From the NCBI RefSeq assembly GCF_000702665.1, contig NZ_JNJA01000004.1, positions 62,001 to 126,000 of the forward strand: a stretch of 64,000 nt of DNA, written 5' to 3'. Origin of the DNA: Solidesulfovibrio alcoholivorans DSM 5433 (GTDB lineage Bacteria > Desulfobacterota > Desulfovibrionia > Desulfovibrionales > Desulfovibrionaceae). Below are positions 49,781 through 59,265 of the stretch, piece after piece. Numbering within the stretch: position 1 is the stretch's first letter; each line of letters starts with the position of its first letter. The notes under the pieces were generated by a model. That model was not told where the DNA came from. It was given only the letters and a program-made list of their open reading frames with translations, and did no database searches. The position numbers were made by a program, and so were the translations under genes.

Positions 49781-51913
49781 TTATGCGCGCAGCGCCTTGG
49801 GGCGGCCGCTCCCGCCTGCCCGGAAAACGATTTCCGCCCGCGCGGATTTGCCGTCCCCGGCGGGCGTGACGGTGATCGTGACCGGCTCCCGGAAGTGCTC
49901 GGCCGCGCCGCGCAGGATGCCCTCGAAGTATTCGGGGTAGCCGCGCCGGGAGTGGTAGGTCATGACGAGCACGTCACCCTTGTCCTCATAGGTGAACTTG
50001 GGCGGCTCGATGCCCGGCATGTCCTTGGTCAGCCGGGCGTGGGTGTCGTTCATGGTCAGGTAGAAGTCCTTGAGGTGCGGCGCCTTGAAGTACCGCGGGT
50101 AATGCTGGTAAAAGCCTTTGATGGAGTAGCTGCCGAGCGTCTTGAACACGTCCCCCACGGTCGTCGCGGCGTTTGCTGCGGCCAGTTCCGCCATCTGGCG
50201 CAGCACCTGGTCGGGGTAGTTCTGGGTGGGCAGGAAGGTCGGGTGCCCCATCTCCTCCTGCATGCGCTCGAACACGTGTTCGCCGTAGCGCTCCCGGATG
50301 AATTCCTGCATGAGCTTGGGCAGGATGCCCTTCATATTGCCCGACGAGGCCCGCAGTTTCAGATCCTCTTCGTGGCGTTCGGCGAACGCGCCGGCCAGGC
50401 CGAGCAGGGACTGGGCCAGTTCCGCCAGTTCGCGCGTGGCCTGGGCGGTCTGGCTCGCGCCTTCGTCGGCTTCGCGGGCGACGCCCGCAATGACATCGAC
50501 GTTGCGGTTGATCTCCTCGGCGGCGGCAGACTGCTGCTCGGCGGCTGTGGCGATCTGGGTCACCTGGCCTGTCACCTCGCGGATGCGCGTCATGATGCGC
50601 CCGAGGGCCTCGCCGGCCTGGCGTGTGGCCTCGGTGCTGTCCGCCACGCGCGTTTCGGTTTCATGCATGGAGTCCACGGCATGGCGGGAGCCTTCCTGGA
50701 TCTGGTGGATGGAATGCTCCACTTCCTTGGTGGCGGTCATGGTCTTTTCGGCGAGTTTGCGCACCTCGTCGGCCACGACCGCGAAGCCGCGCCCCGCCTC
50801 GCCGGCGCGGGCCGCCTCGATGGCGGCGTTTAAGGCCAGCAGGTTGGTCTGATCGGCGATGTCGTTGATCACGCCGATGATGCGGCCGATCTCCGCGGCC
50901 TGGCCGTCCAGGGCCGTAAGCACCTGGCCGAGCTTGCCGGTGGATTCGGCCACGGCCTGGATACCCGTGACGGCCTGGCGCACTTCCACCGTGCCGGCTT
51001 CGGCGGCGCTGTTAGCCCCGTCCGCGGCCTCGGACGTCTTGGAGGCGTTTTTCGCCACCTCCATGACCGTGGCCGTCATTTCCTCCATGGCCGTGGCCAC
51101 GGCGTCGGCCTGCCGCTTCTGCTCCTGCGCGCCCCGCGCCTGTTCGTCGGACGAGGCGGAAAGCTCTTCCGAGGCCGAAGCCACGCGTTGCGCCAGTTCG
51201 TTGATCTCTCCGCCAAGCGTGTGCAGGTCGGCCTGGGTCGATTCGAGCTGGGCCTGTTTTTCGCGCAGACTCGTCAGGTCGGTGATGCAGGCCACCGCGC
51301 CGAGCAGGTTGCCTTTTTCCCCGTGAAAGCAGCTGACGGAAATGTGGCAGGAGAGGAGGCGGCCGTTCCAGAGGGTCAGGTCGCGCTCGGCCTGCAGGGC
51401 TTTGCCTGCGGCGAGGGCCTCTTCCGTGATCGAGACGCCATTCTTGTTGTAGAAGGCCTGGCTTACGGTGCGGCCCACCACGGACTTCTCGTCTTTTTGC
51501 AGCATGGCCGTCAGGGCGTGGCTGGCGTGGGTGATGGCGCCTTCCTTGTTGCAGATGAAAAACGGGGTGCCGACGTGCAGGATGGCGGCGCGGTAGTATT
51601 CACGCCGGCTCATGTTGAAGGCCAGGACATCGCTTGCCGCTTCGCCCAGGGGGCCGATGGCTTTCCAGGAAAGGACTTCGTCGAGGAGAAACGCGCGCGG
51701 GTGGTTCTTGATGTTGCGCAGGCTCGTAAGAAGCGTGTCCGCAGGAGCCATGGCCCGCCCCACCAGCAGCCAGGTCGCGACGCAGCCTGCGATGCCGACG
51801 ATGACGGCGGCAATGACGTTGGGGAAAAGGGCTGCCGCAATGATGCACAGGCTCAACAGCACGCCCAGAATGCGAAGGGGAAGGTGTGGCGAGGCGTTCG
51901 TTCGCTCTTGCAT
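49781..51913 (-). CDS. Methyl-accepting chemotaxis protein with C-terminal H-NOX haem domain
   Basis: This 710-residue protein has two membrane helices (about 12-60), a PAS domain (about 110-225), an MCP signalling domain (about 255-510, with the hairpin tip [23 protein letters not shown]) and a 184-residue H-NOX domain from Met527. The H-NOX has the proximal haem His in NDTHARL (residue 625), the Y-x-S-x-R haem-propionate motif as YHSRR (653-657), and a Tyr at 662 that aligns with Tyr140 of the Thermoanaerobacter tengcongensis H-NOX, which stabilises bound O2. It should therefore bind haem, and probably O2 or NO, and signal to the flagellar motor. The H-NOX lies at the C terminus, the reverse of the order in T. 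tengcongensis Tar4. Confidence 0.92.
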   Translation of the reverse strand: MQERTNASPHLPLRILGVLLSLCIIAAALFPNVIAAVIVGIAGCVATWLLVGRAMAPADTLLTSLRNIKNHPRAFLLDEVLSWKAIGPLGEAASDVLAFNMSRREYYRAAILHVGTPFFICNKEGAITHASHALTAMLQKDEKSVVGRTVSQAFYNKNGVSITEEALAAGKALQAERDLTLWNGRLLSCHISVSCFHGEKGNLLGAVACITDLTSLREKQAQLESTQADLHTLGGEINELAQRVASASEELSASSDEQARGAQEQKRQADAVATAMEEMTATVMEVAKNASKTSEAADGANSAAEAGTVEVRQAVTGIQAVAESTGKLGQVLTALDGQAAEIGRIIGVINDIADQTNLLALNAAIEAARAGEAGRGFAVVADEVRKLAEKTMTATKEVEHSIHQIQEGSRHAVDSMHETETRVADSTEATRQAGEALGRIMTRIREVTGQVTQIATAAEQQSAAAEEINRNVDVIAGVAREADEGASQTAQATRELAELAQSLLGLAGAFAERHEEDLKLRASSGNMKGILPKLMQEFIRERYGEHVFERMQEEMGHPTFLPTQNYPDQVLRQMAELAAANAATTVGDVFKTLGSYSIKGFYQHYPRYFKAPHLKDFYLTMNDTHARLTKDMPGIEPPKFTYEDKGDVLVMTYHSRRGYPEYFEGILRGAAEHFREPVTITVTPAGDGKSARAEIVFRAGGSGRPKALRA

Positions 51914-51993
51914 GGGATCGCTCCAGATTGCTTTCGGGCACGTTGAAACAAAGGGCCGTGAAACGTCAATGCTCGTTGTGAGCATCTCCCGGA

Positions 51994-53751
51994 TTACTTT
52001 GTGGCGCCGCGGCAATTCGGCCGCGATTGCGGCGTCATTGCGGCCTGCGGCAAGGCGACGGGACAGCGGCCGCCCGGGTGAAACGGGGTGAAAAGCGCCC
52101 GGCCGAGGGCTTCCATGCCGGCGGGTGTTTCGCCGTAGATGGCCAGTCGGGCCCCGGCCTGGGGCAACAGCGGCAGGTCGTAGGGCGACTCGGCGGCGAC
52201 GAGGGACAGCCTGTCTCCGGCGGCCTGGGCGAGGGCTTCGGCCAGGCGGCGCTGGCCGGGATGTTTGCGCGCGTCCGTGACGAGCAGCGCCACATGGCGG
52301 GCCGCGCGGGCCAGGGCCGTGACCCTGGCGATGGCGGCATCGTCGGGATCGGCGGGCAAAAAGAGGGTCTGCGGCCCGCTCCAGGCGTTCATGCCCGTTT
52401 TGGCCGCGGCATCGATGGCCTCGCGGCCAAGGCTTGGCCGCACCACCAGCGTATTCGCGTCGCGGCTGGCGGGAAGCCCCCGTATCGGTCCGAATGCCGT
52501 CACCGCGCGCGTGGCGATCTCGCGGGCAAGAGCCGTGTTGGCGTCGGTGGCCAGGCGTGCACTCAGGTCGGGCGCGGGCGTGGCCAGGCCGGCCGCGCGC
52601 AAAAGCCCGTAGCGCGCCTTGAGGCGCAGTACGGAGAGCACCGCCGCGTCGAGGCGCGCGGCGGGCACGCGTCCCGAGCGGACGGCCTCGATCACCCTGT
52701 CCATGGCTTCCAGGCGTTCGGCGGCGGGGCGGCCGGCGTCCGCGCCGATGAGCAAGACGTCGGCCCCGGCGGCCAGGGACTTCACTGCGGCCTCGGGCGT
52801 GCCGAAGGTGGCGGCCACGGCCCCCATGCCGAGCGAATCGGTGAATATCGTGCCGGTGAACCCGAGCCTGCCGCGCAGCACGCCGGCCAGCACGCGCCGG
52901 GAAAGTGTCGCCGGCAGCTCCTCGGGCTCCAGGGCGGGAGCCAGGACATGGGCGGTCATCACCGCCGGCGCGCCGGCCGCGAACGCGGCCCGGAAAGGCG
53001 GGAAATCCACCGCGCCGAGCCGGGTCGCGTCGTGGTCCACCCGGGGCAGGCCCACGTGGGAGTCCACGGACGTGTCGCCATGGCCGGGAAAATGCTTGGG
53101 CGTGCAGATGGTGCCCGCGCTGCGGTAGCCGGAGGTGGCCGCGGCCGTGAACCGCGCCACGTCGGCCGCCTGGCTGCCGAAGGAGCGGATGCCGATCACG
53201 GGGTTGGCCGGGTTGACGTTGACGTCGGCCACCGGCGCGAAATCGACGTTGATGCCGACGGCCGCAAGCTCCCGGCCGGTCGCGGCGGCGGCCAGGCGCG
53301 CGAGGTCGGGCCGGCCCGTGGCCGCCTGGGCCATCTGGCTCGGGAACACGGTGAATCCCTGGCGCAGCCGGGCCACGGGGCCGCCTTCCTGGTCCACGCC
53401 GACGAGCATGCCAAGGCCCAGGCGCGTCTTGGCCGCGGTAGCCTGGAGGCCGGCAGTGAGTGTCGCCACCTGTTCGGGGGAAACCACGTTGCCCGGCGCG
53501 GCGTAGAGGATCACGCCGCCCACGTGGCGGTCGCGGATGAGCATGTCGGTGTCCGCCGAGACGCTGTGGCCGCTGAACCAAAGCATGAACACCTGGCCGA
53601 CCTTTTCCTCCAGGGTCATGGCGGCAAGCAGGCTCTCCGGGCGCACGGCGGCCGCCCTGGCCGGGATGGCCGCGTTGCAAAAAAGCGCCAGAAACAAAAC
53701 AAAGGCGGCAGCAAGCGGCCACGAACGGGTCCGGAAGTGTCGGTTGGGCAT
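51994..53751 (-). CDS. Secreted glycoside hydrolase family 3 (beta-N-acetylhexosaminidase-like)
   Basis: This 585-residue protein has a signal peptide ([24 protein letters not shown]) and a GH3 catalytic domain. The key motif [20 protein letters not shown] is the NagZ-type general acid/base signature, and FTDSLGMGA is the nucleophile region. NagZ-like enzymes cut N-acetylglucosamine from muropeptides; the secretion signal suggests a periplasmic or surface version. The C-terminal 190 or so residues form an additional domain. It lies upstream of the MCP gene on the same strand. Confidence 0.92.
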   Translation of the reverse strand: MPNRHFRTRSWPLAAAFVLFLALFCNAAIPARAAAVRPESLLAAMTLEEKVGQVFMLWFSGHSVSADTDMLIRDRHVGGVILYAAPGNVVSPEQVATLTAGLQATAAKTRLGLGMLVGVDQEGGPVARLRQGFTVFPSQMAQAATGRPDLARLAAAATGRELAAVGINVDFAPVADVNVNPANPVIGIRSFGSQAADVARFTAAATSGYRSAGTICTPKHFPGHGDTSVDSHVGLPRVDHDATRLGAVDFPPFRAAFAAGAPAVMTAHVLAPALEPEELPATLSRRVLAGVLRGRLGFTGTIFTDSLGMGAVAATFGTPEAAVKSLAAGADVLLIGADAGRPAAERLEAMDRVIEAVRSGRVPAARLDAAVLSVLRLKARYGLLRAAGLATPAPDLSARLATDANTALAREIATRAVTAFGPIRGLPASRDANTLVVRPSLGREAIDAAAKTGMNAWSGPQTLFLPADPDDAAIARVTALARAARHVALLVTDARKHPGQRRLAEALAQAAGDRLSLVAAESPYDLPLLPQAGARLAIYGETPAGMEALGRALFTPFHPGGRCPVALPQAAMTPQSRPNCRGATK

Positions 53752-53769
53752 GGGGGCTCCGCGAGCGGT

Positions 53770-55014
53770 TCAGGGTGTGGGCGACGCCCGTTTGTCGGCA
53801 TACATGGCGGCATCGGCTTGTCGCGTCAAATCGTCGATGCTCTGGCCCGGGACGTAGGCGGCCACGCCGATGGACACGGACAGCCCCGGCGAGCCGGACA
53901 GGCCCCGGTCCCTGGCCACCTGCGCCACGCAGGCCCGCAGCCGCTTGGCCATGACGGCCGCTTCCTGGGGGCCGGCGTCGGGCATGAGCACCACGAACTC
54001 GTCCCCGCCGAGCCGCGCCAGCAAATCGTAGGCCCGCACGCGGCCGGCCATGGCCCGGGCCACGTCGCACAGGACCGCATCCCCGGTTTCGTGGCCGAAC
54101 AGGTCGTTGACGGCCTTGAAGCGGTCGAGGTCGCAGAAAAGCAGGGCGGCGGGCGAGCCCTTGCGCGCGGCGAGGCTCAAAAGCGCCGGCCCGTTGCGGC
54201 GCAGGTAGGCCCGGTTGGGGATGCCGGTCAGCGCGTCGGAATCGCGCTGCCGGGCGAGTTCCTCGTGGATCTTGACGTGGAGCAGATCCCCGGACAAAAC
54301 TTCGCAGAAATGCTCCAGAAAATCCGTGCCTTTCTGCGGCGTGTAGCGCCCCGGGTCGGGATCGCCCAGGGCGAAGGCGCCGATGCGCCGGTCGGGCCGG
54401 TATTTGTCGTAAAGCGGCGCGATGAAGCACGATCCCGCAAGCAGGCCGGGGGCGTCGGCGATGTCGCGCGGGGAAAAGAAAAACCGCGGCTGGGGCAGGG
54501 CGGACACCGGACCGACGTAGATGCGGCGGCCGCCGTCGGCCGGGGGCAGCGCCGACAGGGCTTCGGACAGGCACGTCGCCTCGGGGCAGGGATAGCCCGG
54601 CGGCACGAACGCCTCGAAATCCTCCCGGCACAGCAGGCAGGACAAGGCCGGCACGACCATGGCCGCCTTGAGCGTGTCCACGACGCCGGGCAGGGCGGCA
54701 AGATGCCGCAACTGGCGCGACAGGGTCAAGGCCGAGCGGAAGGTGAGGAAGGCCTGGTCGTTGATGCGGAAAATTTCCTGGAGCTGCCCCAGGCCCGCGC
54801 CGAGGCGCTTGTTGCGTTCGCGCAGACGTTCGTTGTCGGCGGCCAAGCTGCTGCAGGCCGCGGCCGCCTCGTCCCGCTGCCGGTCGCTTTGCGCGCCGAT
54901 GTCCAGCAGGCCCGCGATCAGTTCCCGGAATTCCGCCTGCCTGCCCTCGGGCAGGAAACGTTCCAATTCCCGGGCCTTGTCTGCGAGGCCGGTCGTGTCT
55001 GGGGGGCTTTCCAT
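53770..55014 (-). CDS. Diguanylate cyclase (GGDEF)
   Basis: This 414-residue protein has an N-terminal coiled-coil region (about 5-75), a GAF-like sensory domain (about 80-235) and a GGDEF domain. The active site [10 protein letters not shown] and the inhibitory I-site RAYD five residues upstream are both intact, so it should make c-di-GMP and be product-inhibited. No membrane helix. The start is either ATG at 55014 or one 18 bp upstream. It ends 18 bp before the GH3 gene on the same strand. Confidence 0.92.
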   Translation of the reverse strand: MESPPDTTGLADKARELERFLPEGRQAEFRELIAGLLDIGAQSDRQRDEAAAACSSLAADNERLRERNKRLGAGLGQLQEIFRINDQAFLTFRSALTLSRQLRHLAALPGVVDTLKAAMVVPALSCLLCREDFEAFVPPGYPCPEATCLSEALSALPPADGGRRIYVGPVSALPQPRFFFSPRDIADAPGLLAGSCFIAPLYDKYRPDRRIGAFALGDPDPGRYTPQKGTDFLEHFCEVLSGDLLHVKIHEELARQRDSDALTGIPNRAYLRRNGPALLSLAARKGSPAALLFCDLDRFKAVNDLFGHETGDAVLCDVARAMAGRVRAYDLLARLGGDEFVVLMPDAGPQEAAVMAKRLRACVAQVARDRGLSGSPGLSVSIGVAAYVPGQSIDDLTRQADAAMYADKRASPTP

Positions 55015-55142
55015 GGGGTATCGGGGCCGCATTGCCGGCCCGTGCGCTCCGTTTTCTTGCTACCATCTTCGGCGCGGGGCAACAACCCGCCCTTGTGGGG
55101 GTATCCGTAACCGGATCGCCCCCCCCGCGCCATGGAGCATAC

Positions 55143-56696
55143 ATGAAGATTTTATTACAGAATCTCACACGGTTCGGCGATCTGCTCCAGTCCCAGCCCA
55201 CCTTGGCCGAACTGGCGGGGCAGGGGCACGAGGTCGCCGTGGCCTGCCTGGAAAATTTTGCCGGCGCGGCGGCGCTGCTGCCCGAGGCCGCCGCCCTCCT
55301 GCCTCTGCCTGGGGCGCGGTTCCTGGCCGGCCTCGACGGCGACTGGCACGGCGCGCTTGCGGCTGTGGATGCCTACGTCGGTCGCGTGGCGCGGGAATTC
55401 GGTCCGGACATCGTCGTCAATCTGACGCCGGCCCTGTCGGCGCGCCTGCTGGCCAGGCGGCTTTGCGGCGATGCCGTGCGCGGCTTTTCCCTGGACGCCC
55501 ACGGCTTTCGCCACGAATCCTCGGCCTGGGCGACCTTTCTCGAAGCCTCCTCGGCCAACAGGGGCCTTAGCCCTTTCAACGTCGTGGATCTTTTTCGCAA
55601 GGCCGCGGGCGTCGGCGCGGGGCCTGGGCGCTTCGCCTTGAAACGGCCGGCGGGGGAGGCCCTTGACGCGGCCGCCGCGCGCCTTGCCGCCGCGGCCCCG
55701 GCAGACGCGGCCTTTTTCGTGGGCATGCAGCTCGGGGCCAGCGCCGCGGCCCGGCAGTGGCCATCGGCGTCCTTCGCTGCCGTTGGCGACGCGCTTTATG
55801 CGCGTCTGCGCGCCGTGCCCGTGCTGCTTGGCGGCCCGGGCGAAAAGGAGCTCGCGCAACACTACCGCGCCGCAAGCGCCGCGCCGTGCGTGGACCTTAT
55901 CGGCCAAACCGACCTGCCCGGACTTGCCGCGACCCTGGCCCACGTCCGCCTGCTCGTGACCAACGACACCGGCACCCTGCACCTGGCCGCGGGGCTGGGC
56001 GTCCCTTCCCTTTCGCTGTTCCTGGCCACGGCACAGCCCTTCGACACCGGCCCCTACCGGGAAGGGTGTCTGTGCCTGGAGCCGGACATGCCCTGCCATC
56101 CCTGCCCCTTCGGCGTGCCCTGCCCCATCGGCCATGCTTGTCGTGAGGCCGTGCCGGCGCAGACCGTGACCGACGCCGTCCTGGATTTTTTCGCGCGCGG
56201 CGCGTTCGCTCCGGGCCTCTATCCGGGAGCCCGGGCCTGGCTGTCGGGCTTCGACGTCTCGGGATTCATGGACATGACCTCCCTTTCCGGCCACGGAAGC
56301 GAACCCCGGGCGGTCTGGCTGCGTCTGACGCGCCAGGTGCTTCGTCAATTCCTTGACGAGGAAGACCTTGCCGCCGACGACGGCGAACGTTTCCCCCTGC
56401 CGGCGGCGGTGTACGACCCGCTGCGGGAAATCCTCGGCCAGTCCGCGGAATTGCTGCGCCTGCTCGCCGGGCAGGCCGGGCTGGCGGCGCGCAACGCGGC
56501 CATGAAGGACCGCTTCCTCGGCACCTGGGAACGCCTGCGCGGTCTGTGGACGGCTTCGCCGCACCTGGGCGTCCTCGGCCGGCTGTGGATGGAGGAGGCG
56601 CAGCGGCAGGCCGCGGACCTGGACAGCCTGCTTGCCCGCATTGCACGCTACGCCGCCCTTGTCGTGGCGCTCTCCGGACGCCTGGAACGGGCCTGA
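55143..56696 (+). CDS. Glycosyltransferase family 9 (heptosyltransferase-like)
   Basis: This 517-residue protein starts [19 protein letters not shown], the usual GT9 nucleotide-sugar region, and has the late motif [23 protein letters not shown]9 enzymes add heptose to the lipopolysaccharide core. The C-terminal 160 or so residues are an additional helical region outside the standard fold. The 84-bp gap that follows leads to two small genes; GT9 genes near flagellar genes in Desulfovibrio may glycosylate flagellin, but that is only a guess here. Confidence 0.85.
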   Translation: MKILLQNLTRFGDLLQSQPTLAELAGQGHEVAVACLENFAGAAALLPEAAALLPLPGARFLAGLDGDWHGALAAVDAYVGRVAREFGPDIVVNLTPALSARLLARRLCGDAVRGFSLDAHGFRHESSAWATFLEASSANRGLSPFNVVDLFRKAAGVGAGPGRFALKRPAGEALDAAAARLAAAAPADAAFFVGMQLGASAAARQWPSASFAAVGDALYARLRAVPVLLGGPGEKELAQHYRAASAAPCVDLIGQTDLPGLAATLAHVRLLVTNDTGTLHLAAGLGVPSLSLFLATAQPFDTGPYREGCLCLEPDMPCHPCPFGVPCPIGHACREAVPAQTVTDAVLDFFARGAFAPGLYPGARAWLSGFDVSGFMDMTSLSGHGSEPRAVWLRLTRQVLRQFLDEEDLAADDGERFPLPAAVYDPLREILGQSAELLRLLAGQAGLAARNAAMKDRFLGTWERLRGLWTASPHLGVLGRLWMEEAQRQAADLDSLLARIARYAALVVALSGRLERA

Positions 56697-56779
56697 CCTT
56701 CCTTGGCACGGTTGTTGAATGATGGGGGCGGGGATGGAAATCCTTTCCTCCCGACAACAACGCCAGAGGGAGGCGCACG

Positions 56780-57385
56780 ATGATCAGCGTGGACGGCCGC
56801 GAAACCGGCATGGAAATCAAGCAGTTTCAAAATCTTGAGGAAATCCTGCTCAAGATCATGGACGGCGGCGAACTGGAAGGCCGCATCGTGACCGACGTCT
56901 TCGTCAACAACGAGAGCTTTTCCGAAATCTATCCCCACCAGGCCGAGGACATCGAGGTCGATGAGATCACCTCCGTCGAGGTCACGAGCGTGCCCGTGGC
57001 CGACATGGCCCACGAGGTCACGATCGAACTCGACAAGGTCGTCGCCCTGATGGAGCACGGCGCGCGGCGCGTGGCCGAACTGTTCCGCCAGGCCGACGAT
57101 GCCGAGGCTTTGGAGGTCTACCAGGACCTGATGGACGTCACCCGCGACTTTCTCAATATGGTCGGTGTGTTGCGCGGAGAAAGCCTGAGAGTCGGCGCCC
57201 CCGCCTTCGATGCAGCGGCCGAGGACATTTCCAACCTGTTCTCCGAGATGGTCGAGGTGCTCGAGAACCAGGACTGGATCCTGCTCGCCGACCTGCTCGA
57301 ATACGAATTCGTTCCCTCCATGTCCCGTTTCAAGGGCGTCATCGCCGAACTGCGGGAAAGTTTCCGGCAGCACGACAAGGAATAA
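56780..57385 (+). CDS. Hypothetical acidic protein (201 aa)
   Basis: The 201 residues start MISVDGRETGMEIKQFQNLE after a GAGGGAGG ribosome site. The N-terminal 80 or so residues alternate short strands (GRIVTDVFVNNESF, ITSVEVTSVPV), and the rest is helical with many acidic residues. No membrane segment, signal peptide or known domain is visible. It is followed after 4 bp by the 116-residue coiled-coil gene on the same strand, so both probably form one operon, closed by the terminator at 57776-57803. Function unknown. Confidence 0.78.
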   Translation: MISVDGRETGMEIKQFQNLEEILLKIMDGGELEGRIVTDVFVNNESFSEIYPHQAEDIEVDEITSVEVTSVPVADMAHEVTIELDKVVALMEHGARRVAELFRQADDAEALEVYQDLMDVTRDFLNMVGVLRGESLRVGAPAFDAAAEDISNLFSEMVEVLENQDWILLADLLEYEFVPSMSRFKGVIAELRESFRQHDKE

Positions 57386-57389
57386 CGCC

Positions 57390-57740
57390 ATGTCCGACAA
57401 GCTTGAATATCTCGAAGCGGCCCTGGTCGCCGGCGAACGCGAACTGCACTGCCTGCTTGCGGGCGAGATCGAAGAGGCCGAGATGCTGGCCAAGGATCGC
57501 GGCCGGCTGCTGGAAATGGCCTGGCGCTCCGCCGATCCGGAGAGCATCGGCCAGCTTCGGGACAAGCTGCTGAAGCTGAAAAACCTGCAAGGCCAGCTCA
57601 CCGTCGAGGCCCGTCGGCTGCACGCCGAACTGAAGACCGATCTGCAACGGGCCAAGCAGGAAAACCAGCGTCTGTCCGGCTACCGCACCTCCGTGCGCCC
57701 CAATCCCGCAGTGCGCCGCTATCTGGACAAGGCCGGCTGA
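57390..57740 (+). CDS. Small coiled-coil protein, possible flagellar chaperone
   Basis: These 116 residues are nearly all helical and heptad-like (LEYLEAALVAGERELHCLLAG, KLLKLKNLQGQLTVEARRLH), ending with a basic, Pro-containing tail (RTSVRPNPAVRRYLDKAG). The size and helical character resemble FlgN/FliT-type export chaperones, but I see no diagnostic motif. The start lies 4 bp after the 201-residue gene, and an intrinsic terminator follows. Call it a helical hypothetical protein. Confidence 0.72.
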   Translation: MSDKLEYLEAALVAGERELHCLLAGEIEEAEMLAKDRGRLLEMAWRSADPESIGQLRDKLLKLKNLQGQLTVEARRLHAELKTDLQRAKQENQRLSGYRTSVRPNPAVRRYLDKAG

Positions 57741-57775
57741 TCCGAACTTCACTTCCCCCGGAAAGCGACTGTCAG

Positions 57776-57803
57776 GCCGGACCCTCGGGTCCGGCTTTTT
57801 TTT
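57776..57803 (+). terminator. Intrinsic terminator
   Basis: GCCGGACC and GGTCCGGC form an 8-bp stem with a CTCG loop, followed by eight T residues. It closes the two-gene unit of the 201- and 116-residue proteins. Confidence 0.95.
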
Positions 57804-57911
57804 GTGTGTTCGCGGACGCCAGCGCCCGGCAAAGCGTGCCGCTGCGGCGTCATTATTTTGGCTGACGAGGGGGGTGTGTTTGTAAAAAGCTGAAATTATA
57901 TAGCAAAAATA

Positions 57912-57929
57912 TTGGCAGGGTCTTTGCTT
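57912..57929 (+). promoter_or_regulatory. Sigma-54 promoter for the YbjQ-like gene
   Basis: TTGGCAGGGTCTTTGCTT has GG and GC exactly 10 bp apart, with TTGC complete. It lies about 70 bp upstream of the YbjQ-like gene. The predicted start of transcription is about 57939. An AT-rich region upstream (57860-57910) could be bent by IHF. Confidence 0.78.
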
Positions 57930-57998
57930 AGGAAACGGCAGCCCGAAAACGGTGGAACGGCAAGGCCGTGTGCCCTGGCCTATGCAAAGGAGAACGAC

Positions 57999-58385
57999 AT
58001 GCTTTCATTCTTCGGTGGAGACAAGAAGGCCCGGGGACGTCACGAGGAACTCAAGAAGGGCGCACGCCTCAAAAACGCCAAGGAACTCTTCTATTCCGGC
58101 AAGTTTCCCGTGGTGACCACGCCGGGGCTCGAAGGGCGCAAGGTACGCAAGGTGCTGGGTCTGGTCAGCGGCCGGGGCTTCGATTCGGAATGCGCCTTCT
58201 ACGGCCTCACAGCCAGCGCCCTGGACATCGGGGCCGACGCCATCATCGGCTACCAGGAAAACGTGGCCTTCCATCCCGACGGCTCGCGCTATTTCTCCTG
58301 CTACGGCACGGCCGTGATTCTGGAGCGGGAATCCGCCGCCCAGGGGCCGCGCAAGGCCGTGGGCGTCAAGTCCCTCATGCACTAA
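57999..58385 (+). CDS. YbjQ/UPF0145-like heavy-metal-binding-type protein
   Basis: These 128 residues resemble the YbjQ (DUF74) family, small pentameric or decameric proteins of unknown function. The core VTTPGLEGRKVRKVLGLVSG, LDIGADAIIGYQENV and YFSCYGTAVILE match the family's strand pattern. The N terminus MLSFFGGDKKARGRHEELKKG adds a basic segment. A GCAAAGGAGA ribosome site precedes the ATG at 57999. It is controlled by the sigma-54 promoter and followed by the beta-barrel gene, 40 bp away. Confidence 0.75.
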   Translation: MLSFFGGDKKARGRHEELKKGARLKNAKELFYSGKFPVVTTPGLEGRKVRKVLGLVSGRGFDSECAFYGLTASALDIGADAIIGYQENVAFHPDGSRYFSCYGTAVILERESAAQGPRKAVGVKSLMH

Positions 58386-58425
58386 ACCCGGCCCGTCCGG
58401 CCGGGGAATTCCAAGGAGAAACGCC

Positions 58426-58989
58426 ATGAAGCGTCTCGCCGCAACCAGCCTCCTCGCCGCCTTGTGCGTTTTCCCCGGCAGCGCGTCGGCCCAGGAATAC
58501 ACCAAGGGCACGTCGTACATCGAGCCCCGGGGCGGGGTGTACGCGACCACGAATCCCAACGTGGGCGTCGTCGGTACCTACGGCGGCGCTGCCGGCCATT
58601 ACGTCCTGGACGGCGTGGCGCTCGAGGCCGAAGGGCTCGGCTATGCCGTGGACCAGACCGGGAAAACGCCGACGCCGCTCGGCCAGGCCAGCAAGACCGA
58701 AACCAACAATGCCATGGGGGTGGCGGCCATGGCCAAGTGGAATTTTGTACGCACGCCCAAGGGCACGCTGTTCGTCGGCGCGGGCGGCGGCGGCGTCTTC
58801 GCCGAGAAGGACCTGCCGTACAACGGGCAAAAAAACAGCGGCATGGGCCAGGCCGACATCGGCGGCACCGTGGCGCTCGGCAAGAACGTCAGCCTGCGCG
58901 CCGCCGGCCGCTACCAGCACCTGGGCTCCTTCGACGACAAGGGCCTCGACAGCCTGGGCGGCAACGTCGGCCTCAAGATCAGCTTTTAG
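58426..58989 (+). CDS. Outer-membrane beta-barrel protein
   Basis: These 187 residues begin with a signal peptide (MKRLAATSLLAALCVFPGSASA). About eight amphipathic strands follow (GVVGTYGGAAGHYVLDGVAL, MAKWNFVRTPKGTLFVGAGG), ending in the typical C-terminal pattern GGNVGLKISF with a final Phe, the outer-membrane insertion signal. It resembles OmpA/OmpW-type small barrels. It lies downstream of the YbjQ-like gene and shares its sigma-54 promoter. Confidence 0.85.
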   Translation: MKRLAATSLLAALCVFPGSASAQEYTKGTSYIEPRGGVYATTNPNVGVVGTYGGAAGHYVLDGVALEAEGLGYAVDQTGKTPTPLGQASKTETNNAMGVAAMAKWNFVRTPKGTLFVGAGGGGVFAEKDLPYNGQKNSGMGQADIGGTVALGKNVSLRAAGRYQHLGSFDDKGLDSLGGNVGLKISF

Positions 58990-59071
58990 GGTCCGAGCGG
59001 TCCGGCTCCTGCGCCGGATCGTCGTCGGGCCGGGAAGGGCGGGGGCGCGAACCGCACCCCGTCGCGATGCC

Positions 59072-59164
59072 TCAGCCCCCGCGGATGCCGAGCTTCGGGA
59101 ACACGAACCGGACGACCAGGAACCAGGCGACCATGATGCCGAGAAAGAGCAGAGTGTCGTTCAT
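59072..59164 (-). CDS. Tiny membrane protein (30 aa)
   Basis: The 30 residues run MNDTLLFLGIMVAWFLVVRF and on for ten more, a single membrane helix followed by a short, positively charged cytosolic tail. The design matches real bacterial small membrane proteins. No strong ribosome site precedes the ATG. It sits alone between the beta-barrel gene and the divergent sigma-54 activator. Confidence 0.5.
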   Translation of the reverse strand: MNDTLLFLGIMVAWFLVVRFVFPKLGIRGG

Positions 59165-59265
59165 GCTGTGAACTATATCCTGTCCCGCGGCCCCCGTAAA
59201 GGGGAAAGACGGGACGTGGGGCGGCGCTTGCCTTGGGGCCTGGGCCATGCCATGCTCTTCGCATT

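Noticed and set aside
51914-55201. Upstream extension of the MCP gene to a 1806-codon frame
   Set aside because: The extension runs across the GH3 and diguanylate cyclase genes in another frame of the same strand. The MCP itself starts well at 51913 with a membrane helix; the extension has no domain.
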